Positions 36,730-61,290 of a DNA stretch of 64,000 bases are shown piece by piece. The notes under the pieces are model-generated. The model saw nothing but the letters and a program-made list of their open reading frames with translations. It was not told the origin of the DNA and did not search any database. The translations under genes and the position numbers were made by a program. The DNA comes from Datnioides undecimradiatus (taxonomy: Eukaryota > Chordata > Actinopteri > Lobotiformes > Datnioididae): contig WARS01000030.1 of the NCBI GenBank assembly GCA_008933995.1, forward strand, positions 7,113,304 through 7,177,303. Reading direction: 5' to 3'. The first letter of the stretch is position 1. Each line of letters starts with the position of its first letter.

Positions 36730-36898
36730 TCCTGTCACAGCGGAACGGTTGTGCGTAAAGACGGCGGGTCAGCTGACAGCTATCAGAGGACCAGGAGGAA
36801 GCAGCGGAATTAGCGGGTGTGTGAACTGGGAACCGACTGGATCCGATATTCAAGGCAAGCGGGGGCGAAAGACTGGTTGCGTCCGTGAGAGAACTAGG
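36730..36898 (+). other. ap2m1: ap2m1 non-coding first exon and promoter region
   Basis: GC-rich stretch ending in a strong donor, GTAAGT, at 36899. The next strong acceptor in the same transcript, with a pyrimidine tract before CAG, ends at 38380, 48 bases upstream of the ap2m1 ATG. The first exon is therefore inferred to be 5' UTR only. The 5' edge is not determined. It lies only about 200 bases downstream of the candidate dvl3 polyadenylation signal. Confidence 0.5.
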
Positions 36899-38398
36899 GT
36901 AAGTTAACCAGAGTCGATACGCTTAATGCTACACGCGTCTCACCATATTAATCAATTGTAGCCCGGTAACCGTTTCAGACAGCCGGTGAAATTGTTTCAA
37001 TCGGGGGCGATGCTAACATTAGCAACGTTAGCTGCCGCTCCGTTAGCTAACGTCAAGCTAGCAGCGAAAACTGCTATGATAACGGAAAAGAGGGCGTTAC
37101 GTTTCTTTCAAAATAAAAGCATATAGCATGACACTCCTGAAATTTATCCACAATGCCACGTTATTGAGGAATGTCGGTGCTTTTAATTATAATGTAAATT
37201 TGCTAATTGGGGAAAAATTACAGTCTTGAAAGTTAAATGGTAGTCAAATTGTCTGATTTTCTTTTCACCGGAAGTCAGTGTAAAATTCCGTACGGGTCGA
37301 CGCTGGTTCGCTCAACATCACCGCCAGCTAGCCTGCTATCGTATGCTAAATTAGCTAGCTACCTCTTACTCGGTCTATTCTCCATCACTTTGATCTTAAC
37401 TGAAGGTCAAGCTTCCATCGATGCTGTAGCTTCTTAAGTATGTTTAAAACTAAACGTCTCGAGCTAAACTGTCCATCCCCGATTGAGGACAAAAATGAAA
37501 AAATATGAAAAATGTATGAAGGTTGGGAAATGGCCCGAGTGAGCAGACATCTTGACTTCGGCCAATAAAAGGGCGATTAAACCCGCTCAGGTCTTGTGCA
37601 CGGTTTATTCGGTCACGACTCGGCAATGTCTACATGGGACAATTATTTTACCAATCTCAGGCATATGATTGTGTTGTATACTTTCTCTCAGCACCGTGTG
37701 TTTAAGTTGTCTGGCCTCTGTCTTCGAGGAATTTCAAGCACGTCCTTCATCCCCTGGTTTCCAGAAGCTTCATTCTTGAATGGGGGCAAATTCATATGAT
37801 TTTGATGGTCGTAGTCATGATCACATAACGTTAACCTAATCTTTAAGCACTAGGCTGTCCTTAGATGAATTATTGTGTATGTGGATGTTAATCTTCCATG
37901 TGTAGTTTTAACCAGATCCACGCTGCATCTGGTAGTAAAACGCAGCCCAGTAACAGCAACAGATTTGTAGCTGGCTACCTGGTGACATCCAGCTTCAAAC
38001 TGGTGGTCACTAATCTGCTGTTAATCTTTCTTCTGAAGAACACAAGAAGTTGACTGTGGGGAGGGTTATGATTGTGGACATTTTTAAAAAAAAAATCTAT
38101 ATTGGAGTGACATTTGACGCATTATTGTGTGCATGTGTGTATGCACATGCACGAAAGAAAAATGAGTCACCACGGTAGGGCAGCTGCAGGGTTTATTCAA
38201 TTGGCAACAGACTTGTGTGTGTCTGTGTGTGAGAGGGAGACACAGAAAGCGGATGTAAGAGACAAGCGCCTCCCTGTACTGTCGGTCACTCCCTCACTTT
38301 TCACTGCTTTCACTTCTCTATCGCCTCTTTTCCCTGTTTCCTTCCTGCTATCTCTCGCTCCACTTCTATCTTTTTCTCAGGCGGGGTTTGGTTTCATC

Positions 38399-38416
38399 AT
38401 GGCCAGTTGGGACTGA
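38399..38416 (+). CDS. Short upstream ORF in the ap2m1 leader
   Basis: ATG-GCC-AGT-TGG-GAC-TGA, encoding MASWD. It lies within the second exon (38381-38502), between the acceptor at 38380 and the ap2m1 ATG. The start context has A at -3 and G at +4, which is favourable. The stop is 12 bases before the ap2m1 ATG. It is too short to be a functional protein; any role would be translational control of ap2m1. Confidence 0.5.
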   Translation: MASWD

Positions 38417-48523
<10,107 letters not shown>

Positions 48524-49525
48524 AAGTGGCAGCGAACTGACCACTTTTCCTCCCATCTATCTTGTTAAGATTTTTTTCTTCTGCCCCCTCCTACTTTGTC
48601 TCTCTCTCCCCCCCTCAGTCCTTATAGCTTCTCTCATACACCCTCCCCTTCCCCTCCACCACCCTCACCCCTTCCTAACTAGGTGTTGGAGATTGAATTT
48701 ACATCGTTAAAGATAAAAAAAAGTAAATATGATATAATGCACAGATATATGCAAAATGTGAACCATTGTATCGTATATATCTCGTAGTGATGAGTAAACC
48801 TGTAAACCAACTGATGTGTGAAAGGAAAAGACATGTGATGCAGGTGAGGATCGGGGGGAGAGGACCGGAGGCACCTTCTGGTGTCACTTAAAGGGTGTCC
48901 TGTCATGTTTATTCAGTGTTACTGTTCTGCTATCTTCTCTCCAGTTGTTTTAGAAACCCCACAAGTCATAGAGCTGTTCACCGGTAAGATGGTTTGTAGC
49001 TGTTGTGGTTTAAACTGAATCCTGATATAGTTCGTGTGTATGAACCTCTGTCTCAGTAGAGTCTACCCTTCAAATTAAGATGCATTGTCTCATTCTGTAT
49101 TGTGGACTGATTGATATTTGGTCTGTGTTTTTGGGGAATGGTCATTTGGATTGAAAGTCATTTCAGCGTTTCTTAACATGTAGGTAGGAAAGAAAAGGAG
49201 TTGCTAGTGACTGAGCTGTTTTTCTACTTTCTGGAGAGTGTGTGATTGCTTTCCCTTGCTGTCTTTCCACCGTTAGTTTCACCAGCATTCAGTAAGGAAT
49301 GACAAAGTAAAGTTCAGATATAGGGGAAACATTCCAGGCAGTCTTGAGGTTCGACCATCCTCGTGATAAGCTTTCTAAGATGCTGTGGGGAAACCTGGCA
49401 ATGGGAGCGTGTGTTTGCTGTGAGGTCTCCCCCTGGTGTTTGCCTCATCACTGTCTGCTTCTTCATGTTTGTAGCCCTGGTGACCGTTCTGTCCAATAAA
49501 ATCTGACTATGTAACCAACCCTGCC
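48524..49525 (+). other. ap2m1: ap2m1 3' untranslated region
   Basis: About 1 kb from the stop to an AATAAA at 49495-49500. A second AATAAA at about 49711 could give a slightly longer form. The region starts very C-rich (48570-48670). Confidence 0.55.
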
Positions 49526-49719
49526 TACCATCTGAATGTGTTTTTCATTTAACTGATATTTTCAGTTGTTTTAATTCCTTTGTGTTACTGTTTCCTCTTG
49601 ATATTATCTCTGAGGGAGGGGTATAGGAACAAAGAAATTTGGGACATTGGTTTCAGCATGGCTTTAGTCCAGCGTGTATCCCGTCTGTTTACTCAAGGAA
49701 ATGTCTAAAAAATAAATCT

Positions 49720-52436
49720 AATGAATTGTTCTCAAATCTGACCCCAAATATAAAACTGTATTGGCTATGAATGAGGAAATGCCCTGTTCTTCATAATTAT
49801 GAATGAATGCTCATTCCAGAAAAGTTCTCACCGTGTTGCGTCCAACCACAGGAGACAAATAATTAGTCCAGAAATGCTTTGGCCAACGTGTTTAATACAT
49901 TTGTCTTGCTCTTTCTCTACATCCAGGACATAAAACAAAAATAACCCCAAACAGCAAAATAACACAATTAAAACACTTTCTGTTAAAAACATTACATTAC
50001 ATTTGTATCTGGTTGTAGCAGCTGTAATTAGCCCAACCTGCCACTGGAGTCTTTACCAACTTGAACTCATAACGTAGTCGTGCTCTCACTGAGGAGGTCA
50101 CGCTGATTTAAAAGGAAGAGACTCCACAAGAACCGAGGCGAGGCTTCCTAAAAGTAGCTTAGCACCAAAATCTAGGCTAGATGTCATCCACTAATTATAC
50201 ATTTGTACTTTTAATACAGAAAGTAGGACTTCATATCTGAGGACCCTTTTTTTTTTTAGTTATTTTCCAGCCTTTAAAATCTAATATATACCTACAGGAA
50301 CTGAGGCAGTTCTTGTCTATAAGTGCTTTTGGAAAACCAAGCCTACAACAGATCAATTCGACATCTGTCAACATTTATATTAGAGTATTGCATTTACATC
50401 TTCAGATCAGCTGTGATGTTTCATTTTTTCGGTTTACACAGGAGACACGAAACATGCTCTGACAACTTGAGATGCGGGACACACACCAAGGCTGGAAAAT
50501 CTCAAATACATGACCCAGTCACATTGCTTCAGTGCTGCAACAGTGGCTCTGCTCAGAACGCAAAAAAGAAAGAAAGAAACAAACCACATAATGCTTAAAC
50601 TTTGTGCTCATCTCAGGAAACAATCGATTCATGGAAGTAGGAGGTAGCTACATAAACTAGATCTGGAGTTTCATAAATGCATAAATCTGAACCCTTTACA
50701 CCAAAATGTGACACAGTGAAGTCCAGTCTGCCAAAATACACCTCTTAACTGATGCAGGCTGTGTGCAGCGTTCACCTGTAGAAGCCATAGACAGCCTTGT
50801 GTATTCTGTCGTGTGTGCTACCAATGAGGAGGCCTTATTCATTAAACAATCCTATTTTGCGCTCATGACTCCAACTAACCCAAAGATGTAGTTCCTTAGA
50901 AGTATTCAGACAGTTTCTCAGGTCTTCTTTAATAAATGAAAACATAATACTGTAGTCATCACGTGTACAACATGCACTATTACTTCCCGACAGCCCCAGA
51001 TGATGCAGGATCAATATACATGTACACAACTCAGTCATGCTCATGTTGATTCACTGCCCAGACTGTCGCAGCACTTCTAAACGGGGCTGATTAAAGGCAG
51101 AATGAGCAGGTTTTGTTGGTTGAGATTTGCAATCACAAGATTCAATGTTGGCCCTTCCTACTCTGCTCTAGCTTCGTATGGATGCATGCTTACCATCTGG
51201 CACCTGGTCGCTACGATTCTGCCTTCACTTTCTGTGATTTCTGCACACACTGACTCTAACCTGCCTCTAGAGGGTCCTAAGTCATGATTGAAAGGGGTTG
51301 CTTTGAAGTCAATATATAGTTTATTAGAAAAAAACAACTCTTTCTGCCTTTAAGAGCATTGTCTTTACGAGAATAAAGAAAGGAAAGAGGAAATCTACAA
51401 AAATAAGTATTTCTACGTTGACATTTAAATGAGTCATCCGCGCATGACTTTCTATTACGCCACAAGAAAGGCGTCCAGTTTGAAACTAGTCTTCCAAAGA
51501 CTGAATCTTGTCAGCAGACAAAAGAAACATTTAAAAGCAAATTTATTACTATATGAAGTGAAGTCAAAGCTGAACCCAGATCTGTCAATGGGTGGAGAGT
51601 GTTGACAGAAGACATTTCAAACATGCCGTCATAAGAGCTTACACGCACAAACATCACATGCACATACGTACAGACACGCATAGCCCCAAAGCAGGCAAAC
51701 AAACCTACAAGAAAGCTGCTGTTTTAGTAGACGTTTAACACTCGACTCTCAGATTTAACCAAACCTGGAGATTCCCTGTTATTAAAAAAAGCCAGGTTGA
51801 TTTCTTGTTAGTATGAGCAGATACAAACTGCCCAACGACAGCAGATCATTTTAAAAGTCCAGTTTTTTGACCTGCTCTAAAAAACCTCCCCCGGAGATAT
51901 TCAACAGTGCCTCCATGAGGTCTCAGCTCACCTCTCCCGCACCAAACTACGTGCGCTGATCCAACAAGTGACCAAAAACCTGTGAGCCCTTCTGCTAAAG
52001 CCAGGACAAAAAAAACAAAACACAAAAAACACAAACTCCTTCCTCACAACAATGCCAACCTTAAGAATATCGTCATAGATGTAGACATAGAAGAGTGTAC
52101 CTGCTGGAAATATTCTTAAGTGATCTCGAGTGACCGATAAACTCAACATCAAAAGTGACAGAGATAAATGAGACTAATTTTCAAAGAACTCAGGTGACTA
52201 GTGGTAATCTTTACTGACCTTTACACAAGAACAAAAAAAGGACAAAATTGGCTGTTAAAAACAAGAGCAGTGAGGAGAAACTGGCTGTTCGACGTGACAC
52301 TGATAGGCTAAAAGTAAAATCATAAATGGAAGAAAATGGAAGCAGGAGCTCAATGAAAACCACGTTACTCAACAGCTCAGTTAACTGGCAGCACTGACTG
52401 CACCCGCCCGTCAGGAGTGAAGCATTCAAACACCCT
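49720..52436 (-). other. pcyt1a: pcyt1a 3' untranslated region and convergent spacer
   Basis: Sequence between the two convergent genes. On the minus strand AATAAA signals lie at complement 51542-51547 and 51320-51325, so the pcyt1a 3' UTR is probably 0.9-1.1 kb. The rest (about 49.7-51.3 kb) has no recognisable gene; short open frames on both strands lack domains. Confidence 0.4.
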
Positions 52437-55691
<3,255 letters not shown>

Positions 55692-56405
55692 CTGTGTCAA
55701 AGGCAAAAGAGAAAGACAAACGATTAAAACACAGCAGACTTCATATACACCACCCACTGCTTTGTTATTTTCTATTATGAATAAAAAAGTGACACACAGC
55801 CACTCTGCTTGCAGTATAATGTTTGAATGTTCAGAAATGAACTCTATTGCGATTACATAATTATAGGAAGCATGACAGCAGTGAAGATGGCAGATGACAG
55901 AACCACAGTAAACTTTGACCCAGAGGGAGAACTAGAGAAGTATGAGCCTTGGCTCAGGCCATGATAAGAACACACTGGATAATTTAATCCTCTGGCAGAT
56001 ATATAAAGGTCAACTGCAAATAAAGCAAACACCACCTGTTTCAACATAAAGCATTTTCTTCCTAAACATACAAAAAATTAACCATCTCCAGCTCAAATGA
56101 CATTCCTGGCCTGTCTGCTGTCATTTCCAAAGATCAAATGTGACTGAGATCAGGTAAACGTCACTTTTGGCAACAGAATATCGAGCCTTGTACCGCCAGA
56201 TTCAGCTGACTTTGTTTTGTTCATAACAGCCAGCTGGATGACTTGTGACCGTACACCACTGGTATGTTTAGTCCTACTTTCAACCAGTGCAAAGGTCCTT
56301 TATCATTTTTTGAAGCTTTGGAAAGAATTTTGAGGAAAATCTAGTTATTTTATGTGAAGGAATTCAACAAGCTCAACATCCCCAATGTCTGTACTAGATA
56401 TCAGT

Positions 56406-56605
56406 AGGGCTGAAAATGATCGGTCTGATCTTTGATTAACCTGCTGATTATCTTTTCAGTTCAATAGTAAATAGTTTGTATGGCAGTACTTCTGAAAACA
56501 ATAAAAATGTGCATTACAATTTCCCATATACCAAAGGGACAAATGTTATATATTTCAGCCTGAAAATGACTTAAGTGAATAAAGAATCATCAAAATAGTT
56601 TAAGG
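56406..56605. repeat. Degenerate dispersed teleost repeat (GATTATTTTC/AATTTCCCA-type)
   Basis: Reads GGGCTGAAAATGATCGGTCT, TGATTAACCTGCTGATTATC, TTACAATTTCCCATATACC and, at its end, TCATCAAAATAGTTTAAGG. From memory this matches the order of motifs in an abundant fish repeat (GGGCTGCAACTAACGATTAT at the start, AATTTCCCA in the middle, CATCAAAATAGTT at the end). Strongly decayed. Confidence 0.55.
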
Positions 56606-57268
56606 TTAACTTTCAGCTAATCAGACCCAAATAAACCTCTTTGAATTTTATCATCATTTTACATTCTCTAAACAAGGATTGACACACTGTTAACAATCCC
56701 CTCCATTAAGATGATGTGACATGCAAACAATGTTCCCAAATTTTGAGGAACAATAGAAACTACTGCTAATATCCTATTACAAGGGTTCCTGTGTTAAGGG
56801 TTAAGGCTCTGCCCCATTCCACACATTCCATCCCACCACACACAATAAAGTCACAGGTCATTAAAGGGAGGGTTCATTGGATTGAAATGTCTAGATGTGT
56901 CACTTCTTTAACTTTAACAATCAAATCTGAACAACACATGGCACAACTTCTGCTGCTGTGTCAGTTATCAAAGGATGACTCAGTGCAACACATAACAGTC
57001 GTGGCAGTACACGATCCTGGGGGTGACAGCTACCTGATCCAACACTGGGCACTTACACAAGCAACCCCCTGCCTCTTTCTCTCAGCAACAGCTGAGCACT
57101 GAGAGCAAGAAACCCTGCAAGGCTCTCCCTCACTGACAGAGATGATTTACATGAACAGGCAGCTATAATAAGAAAGCAACAAAAGGACAGTGCCAAGTCT
57201 TGTTTCACCTGATGCTTTGCAACAGAAAGACAATGTCTCTCAGAGAGCTCAACATGATAACAGATTTA

Positions 57269-57330
57269 AGGGCTAAAATTAACAATTTATAAGCAGTAAT
57301 TAATCTGTTGATGAATTAGTCTATTCAGTG
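57269..57330. repeat. Fragment of the same dispersed repeat class
   Basis: GGGCTAAAATTAACAATTTA followed by AATTAATCTGTTGATGAATT resembles the first 60 bases of the repeat copy at 56.4 kb. Only the leading part is present. Confidence 0.45.
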
Positions 57331-57809
57331 TTAATTCTACACTGAACAGACTAGTGCAAAGTAGTGAAAACTTCTACAATTTATTTTACTAACTGTACAG
57401 TTAAAACACAGAAATCATAGTCCACTACGCTATTGGGCCACTGGAATCTATTTCTGGCCACCTGAGGGTTCCCGGACCACACTTTGAGAAGCACAGGCTT
57501 CAGCTGCATTTCACGCAATGTTCCCTAATTCTGCTATCTCCGTTATTTCAATGGGTCACTTCGATAAAGTCAGAGAAACAGACAAAGATGTGCAAAAAGT
57601 TGTCAGAAGTCATGCCAGAGGTGAAACCAGAGACCAAAACAGCTGACTGAGGAGTTGTACTGGTGACACTGGTTGTGCAGCTCAAATGTCAAACCCCGGT
57701 TTACTAGACGCTTTCCCCTCTGGCAAAAATCCTTAAATCAATATTCTAACTAACCCAGATAATGGTGTTAGCTAACGTTTGAGAGTACTTTAAGTTTCTG
57801 CTTACTTAC

Positions 57810-58080
57810 CGTTCACTCTTTTGTCCGGAATGCTGCTTTGCAGGAGTGGGCGGCTTCCTAACCTCGTACTGCGAGCAAGCTAGCTAACCAACCACAAACA
57901 GACAGCTAACACTGCTAGCTACCGTCGAATGCTAGCTAGCAAGCTAGCTGCCAAGCTGGTTTGCTTGTTAGCTAACTTTCGCCGTTAGCTCGCTGGTTAG
58001 CTGACACCAGCAACAACGGTAACAACAATTAACCCCGTGTGTCTGACGCCCCGGTGCTCGCTGTGTTGCTGGCGGAAAAC
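57810..58080 (-). promoter_or_regulatory. pcyt1a: pcyt1a non-coding first exon and promoter region
   Basis: On the minus strand an exon ends at 57810 with a consensus GTAAGT donor. Upstream (higher coordinates) lies a region with several GCTAGC-type motifs and moderately elevated GC content, without a TATA box. The transcription start is not determined but probably lies between 57830 and 58080. Confidence 0.5.
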
Positions 58081-58089
58081 TGCAACTAC

Positions 58090-61000
58090 CAAAGGGACAG
58101 ACAAATTATCAGTAGTGACAGCTTGTACTACAACGCTGACAGGTCAACTACACAGGAACTACAAAACTTCGACAACCGAAAAGGAACTGACGTAACGAGT
58201 CAAACATTTCCTGTTTATAGCCGTGCTGCCACCTAGTGGAAATAACATGACTGTATGTGGCAGAAGGACACTTCAGCAAGCTGTTCCTGGTTAGAATATC
58301 AGGTAACTTGCTCTCCACAAATAGCACGAAGGTAATTATTTAGTAGAATATGACTTGCAGGCTTCTTGTGGAAGAGCCACTTCTCACATGTGGGCTGCAA
58401 ACTCATTTTACATTCCGCATTTGATAATGTTTGTGCATTGCAAAGGCCTTTTTTTAGGTGGTGGAAGAGTCATTAAGAATTTCAGTCAGTAAAAGTATCT
58501 CTATTACAGTATTAGTACTAGCAAAAACTACTAGCAGCCAAAACTACTTAAAATAAAAAAAACATTAACTAAAAAAATTACCATATTACCATATTTTTTG
58601 TATGTGTCCCCAGTTAACATGGAAGTAACATAGGTTTCTTATTTACTACATTTTCCTGCTGATTCTAGCCAGTTTAAAAGTTACCTGCAAGTTATCATTT
58701 TCAAATAACACATAAACAATATACACTGTAGAAGAGTGACTGTAAAAATAAATATATATGTGTGTATGTAAACATATTGAAATATGAATCAAAATTAGTT
58801 AAATCTGGGCTTAGTATGGATGTTTAGCATGTAGCTTGGCTGAGGTTAATCTAGGGCTGATACCAGTGCTGTGCCAGCTGTGTTTTCTCAATGGTCATCA
58901 TGGCCCATACGCTGTCCTGCTCTGACAAAGAGTTCTTGTGGACTGAGTGAATGTGAACTGACGGCCATCTGCACCAGACAAAATTTGCTTTGTGGATTCT
59001 TTTCAGCTCATTTGACTCTGTCCTAGTCCCTGACTGAAGGACTTCAAATTTCCCGCTCCAGTGAGTAAATACCTGAAAACTTAAATGACTCTATAACCAG
59101 CACACTGAGCACAACACATGCATAGATTTAATTTGGATAATATTTAGCCATGTGATCAAAGTCAGAACCGAGTGGCCTTATTGCTGCTGAGGAAAGACAG
59201 CAGAGAGGAGCCATAGCTATGGAATGAAAGGTATAGAGCTAAAAACATCACTCTTGAGCTGATCCTCATGTGTCCTGCAGAGAGCTCCAGGACAAGGTGT
59301 AATTTCACTTCAAGATCAGAGGCACACAGGCTATGATAATTGATACCCTGGAGGTGGTGGTAAAATTGTGCAACAAACAGTGCTGTACGTTGCAGTACTG
59401 CAGCTATTCCATGGACTCCTACATTATTGGTTAGACTTGAAATTAAGAACAGGGAGTGGTAAAGCGATTTGCTGCTATTAAGATGTGTGCAATGCCACCT
59501 GGGTGAATCATGTCTTTAAAAAGTGATTTTATATGGTGTAAATAACAGCCCATTTTTCATTACAAAACAAGGGTCACTTTTACTGTTTTGTTGTTTACAA
59601 ATACATTAGAAGCATGATTTTCTTTCTGGAGGCAGTTTATCAGATTACGGTTTGCTGTTTATCAGTTTACTGTCAAACTGCCACAAGGCTTACCCTGAAT
59701 GCTCTTATCTGTTGGTATGGAATACTAAACTAATGGCTTAATTTGTTTTTGTATAAATGATAAAATGTTGCTATTACATGTAAGTCTGCAAAAATAAAAT
59801 CAATAATTATAACTTCAGATTCTTGAGGATATCACGTTTTTTTTTTTTGCCCCACTTACACCTTCTGTAAGTTGATTTATTTTGTGAGGCGGCTGGTTGT
59901 GTCAGTCTACAGGTAAAATAAATATATATCATTGAAGAGTAACAGGTACCCTTACCCTTCCATTTTTGTCATGTGCAGAGAGCAATTACTGTATGATGTT
60001 CATCATTAGCCACCTGGTAGTGCCCCTATAGACTCCCTGTCTCCTTCTTGCACTCTTTGATCACAGTCATACTTGCTTGTTTATGGGATAGAATTTGCTT
60101 CTCTGTTGAAATGACAAACACTGAACAGGCAAGTATGGGGCAAAATAAAGACAGTCACAAGAAAACTAAAGAATGAAATGAAGCAAACATCAGGCAGCAG
60201 TCAGAGGGGTTGTTTCACAAATGCCTGAAGGAGCCCAGTGATGCTATCAGCTCATGACAAAAAACCATGGTCATCAGTCTGTCATTTCAATTATCATCAT
60301 CCTACTATGATGACTAATCCTTAATGCATCCTGGCCACACTAGAAATGTGTGGTCATGTGGTCAAATGATATAAGGAGAAAATAGTTTGGAAGCATTTAA
60401 TGTGGTTTGTGTTACGCTTTCTATGTGTTTTACCAAGAAATTTCCACGTTTTGTCTTCAAGACAGGAAGTACATGACATGTAAAACAAGGGAAAAATAGG
60501 TTCTGGTGAGACATGACTCCAAAATTATATATGTTCAGAACATTTATTCAAATAATGCCTTTAATTTGATCATCAGTGTGTATATTTGCTATCCAGGTAT
60601 TTAGAAATGTGTGTGTCAATGTGGAAACTAACAACTAATGACATTTTGGTGTCTCGACACAAGAATTCCCAGGGTGTGTTCCATTGACTTGGTGTTTAAA
60701 CAAGCTAGCCCATAATTCCTGCATATTTCTTGGGGACTTAAACAGCAGTTGACTTGGCTTCCCCTCTATTTTTTGACTGGCCAAGACCAAAGTTAAAAGG
60801 ACATATCCAGCTGTTCTGGGACAGAGGGTTAATTTTTGCCCACCAGACATGTTTTGTCAAGAATTGGGCTACAGTGGCACGATGCATCCCCCCACATTTT
60901 GCACATTTTGCCCATAAAAGAATTAGAAAAATCCATACTTGGCAGCTACCAATTTAGGAAACCATAGTGTTTCTGCATAAATTCTACCTGGCCTCATCTG

Positions 61001-61210
61001 GGACCATGACCCCCTATAGACAGAGCTAAGAAACCTGACTGTGCACCCAGTCAGTGCCCTGCTGTTACAAGGCTGCATCTTTACAAGGAGTTGCACTTTG
61101 TTTGAAGTTGATCTTTTACTGCTGGTTCATGCTCACTCCGCTAATGAGCTCTTCCACGTCTCAACAGAAAATGCATGAGGGGTGGAGTTACGCCCACTTG
61201 CTGTTCAGTG
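58090..61210. other. Intergenic spacer pcyt1a-actinodin
   Basis: About 3.1 kb with no recognisable coding exon on either strand. It contains a repeat fragment at 58455-58560 and T/A-rich runs. Because it separates the pcyt1a promoter from the actinodin promoter, it is where fin-specific control elements would be looked for; none can be named from sequence. Confidence 0.5.
58455..58560. repeat. Degenerate dispersed teleost repeat fragment
   Basis: GGTGGTGGAAGAGTCATTAA, then CAGTCAGTAAAAGTATCTCT, then CAGTATTAGTACTAGC resembles the opening of a common fish repeat (GGTGGAAGAAGTACTCAGAT, then AGTAAAAGTACTAATACCAC) and is related to the copy near 20.9 kb. Confidence 0.45.
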
Positions 61211-61211
61211 A

Positions 61212-61249
61212 CCAATGGAAAGGTCCCAGTCTTAATAGCAGTATTTATG
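61212..61249 (+). promoter_or_regulatory. Actinodin core promoter candidate
   Basis: CCAAT at 61212-61216 and a TATA-like TATTTATG at 61242-61249, 42 bases upstream of the first possible ATG (61291). A start site near 61272 would give a first exon of about 30 bases, ending at the GTGAGC donor at 61303. Confidence 0.4.
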
Positions 61250-61290
61250 AACAGTTATGTTGTGCAGCAGACTAGACCACGACTGGGGAG

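Larger units (their letters stand above)
55692..57809 (-). other. pcyt1a: pcyt1a first intron
   Basis: On the minus strand, from a strong donor GTAAGT (complement, starting at 57809) to a CACAG acceptor immediately before the ATG. It contains two degenerate dispersed repeat fragments, described separately, and no recognisable exons. Confidence 0.6.

Noticed and set aside
56791-57102. 103-codon open frame in pcyt1a intron 1
   Set aside because: Low-complexity composition, no domain, no splice or promoter context.
57420-57500. Possible repeat tail (GGTTCCCGGACCACACTTTG)
   Set aside because: It resembles a common fish repeat motif, but the match is too short and too uncertain to annotate.
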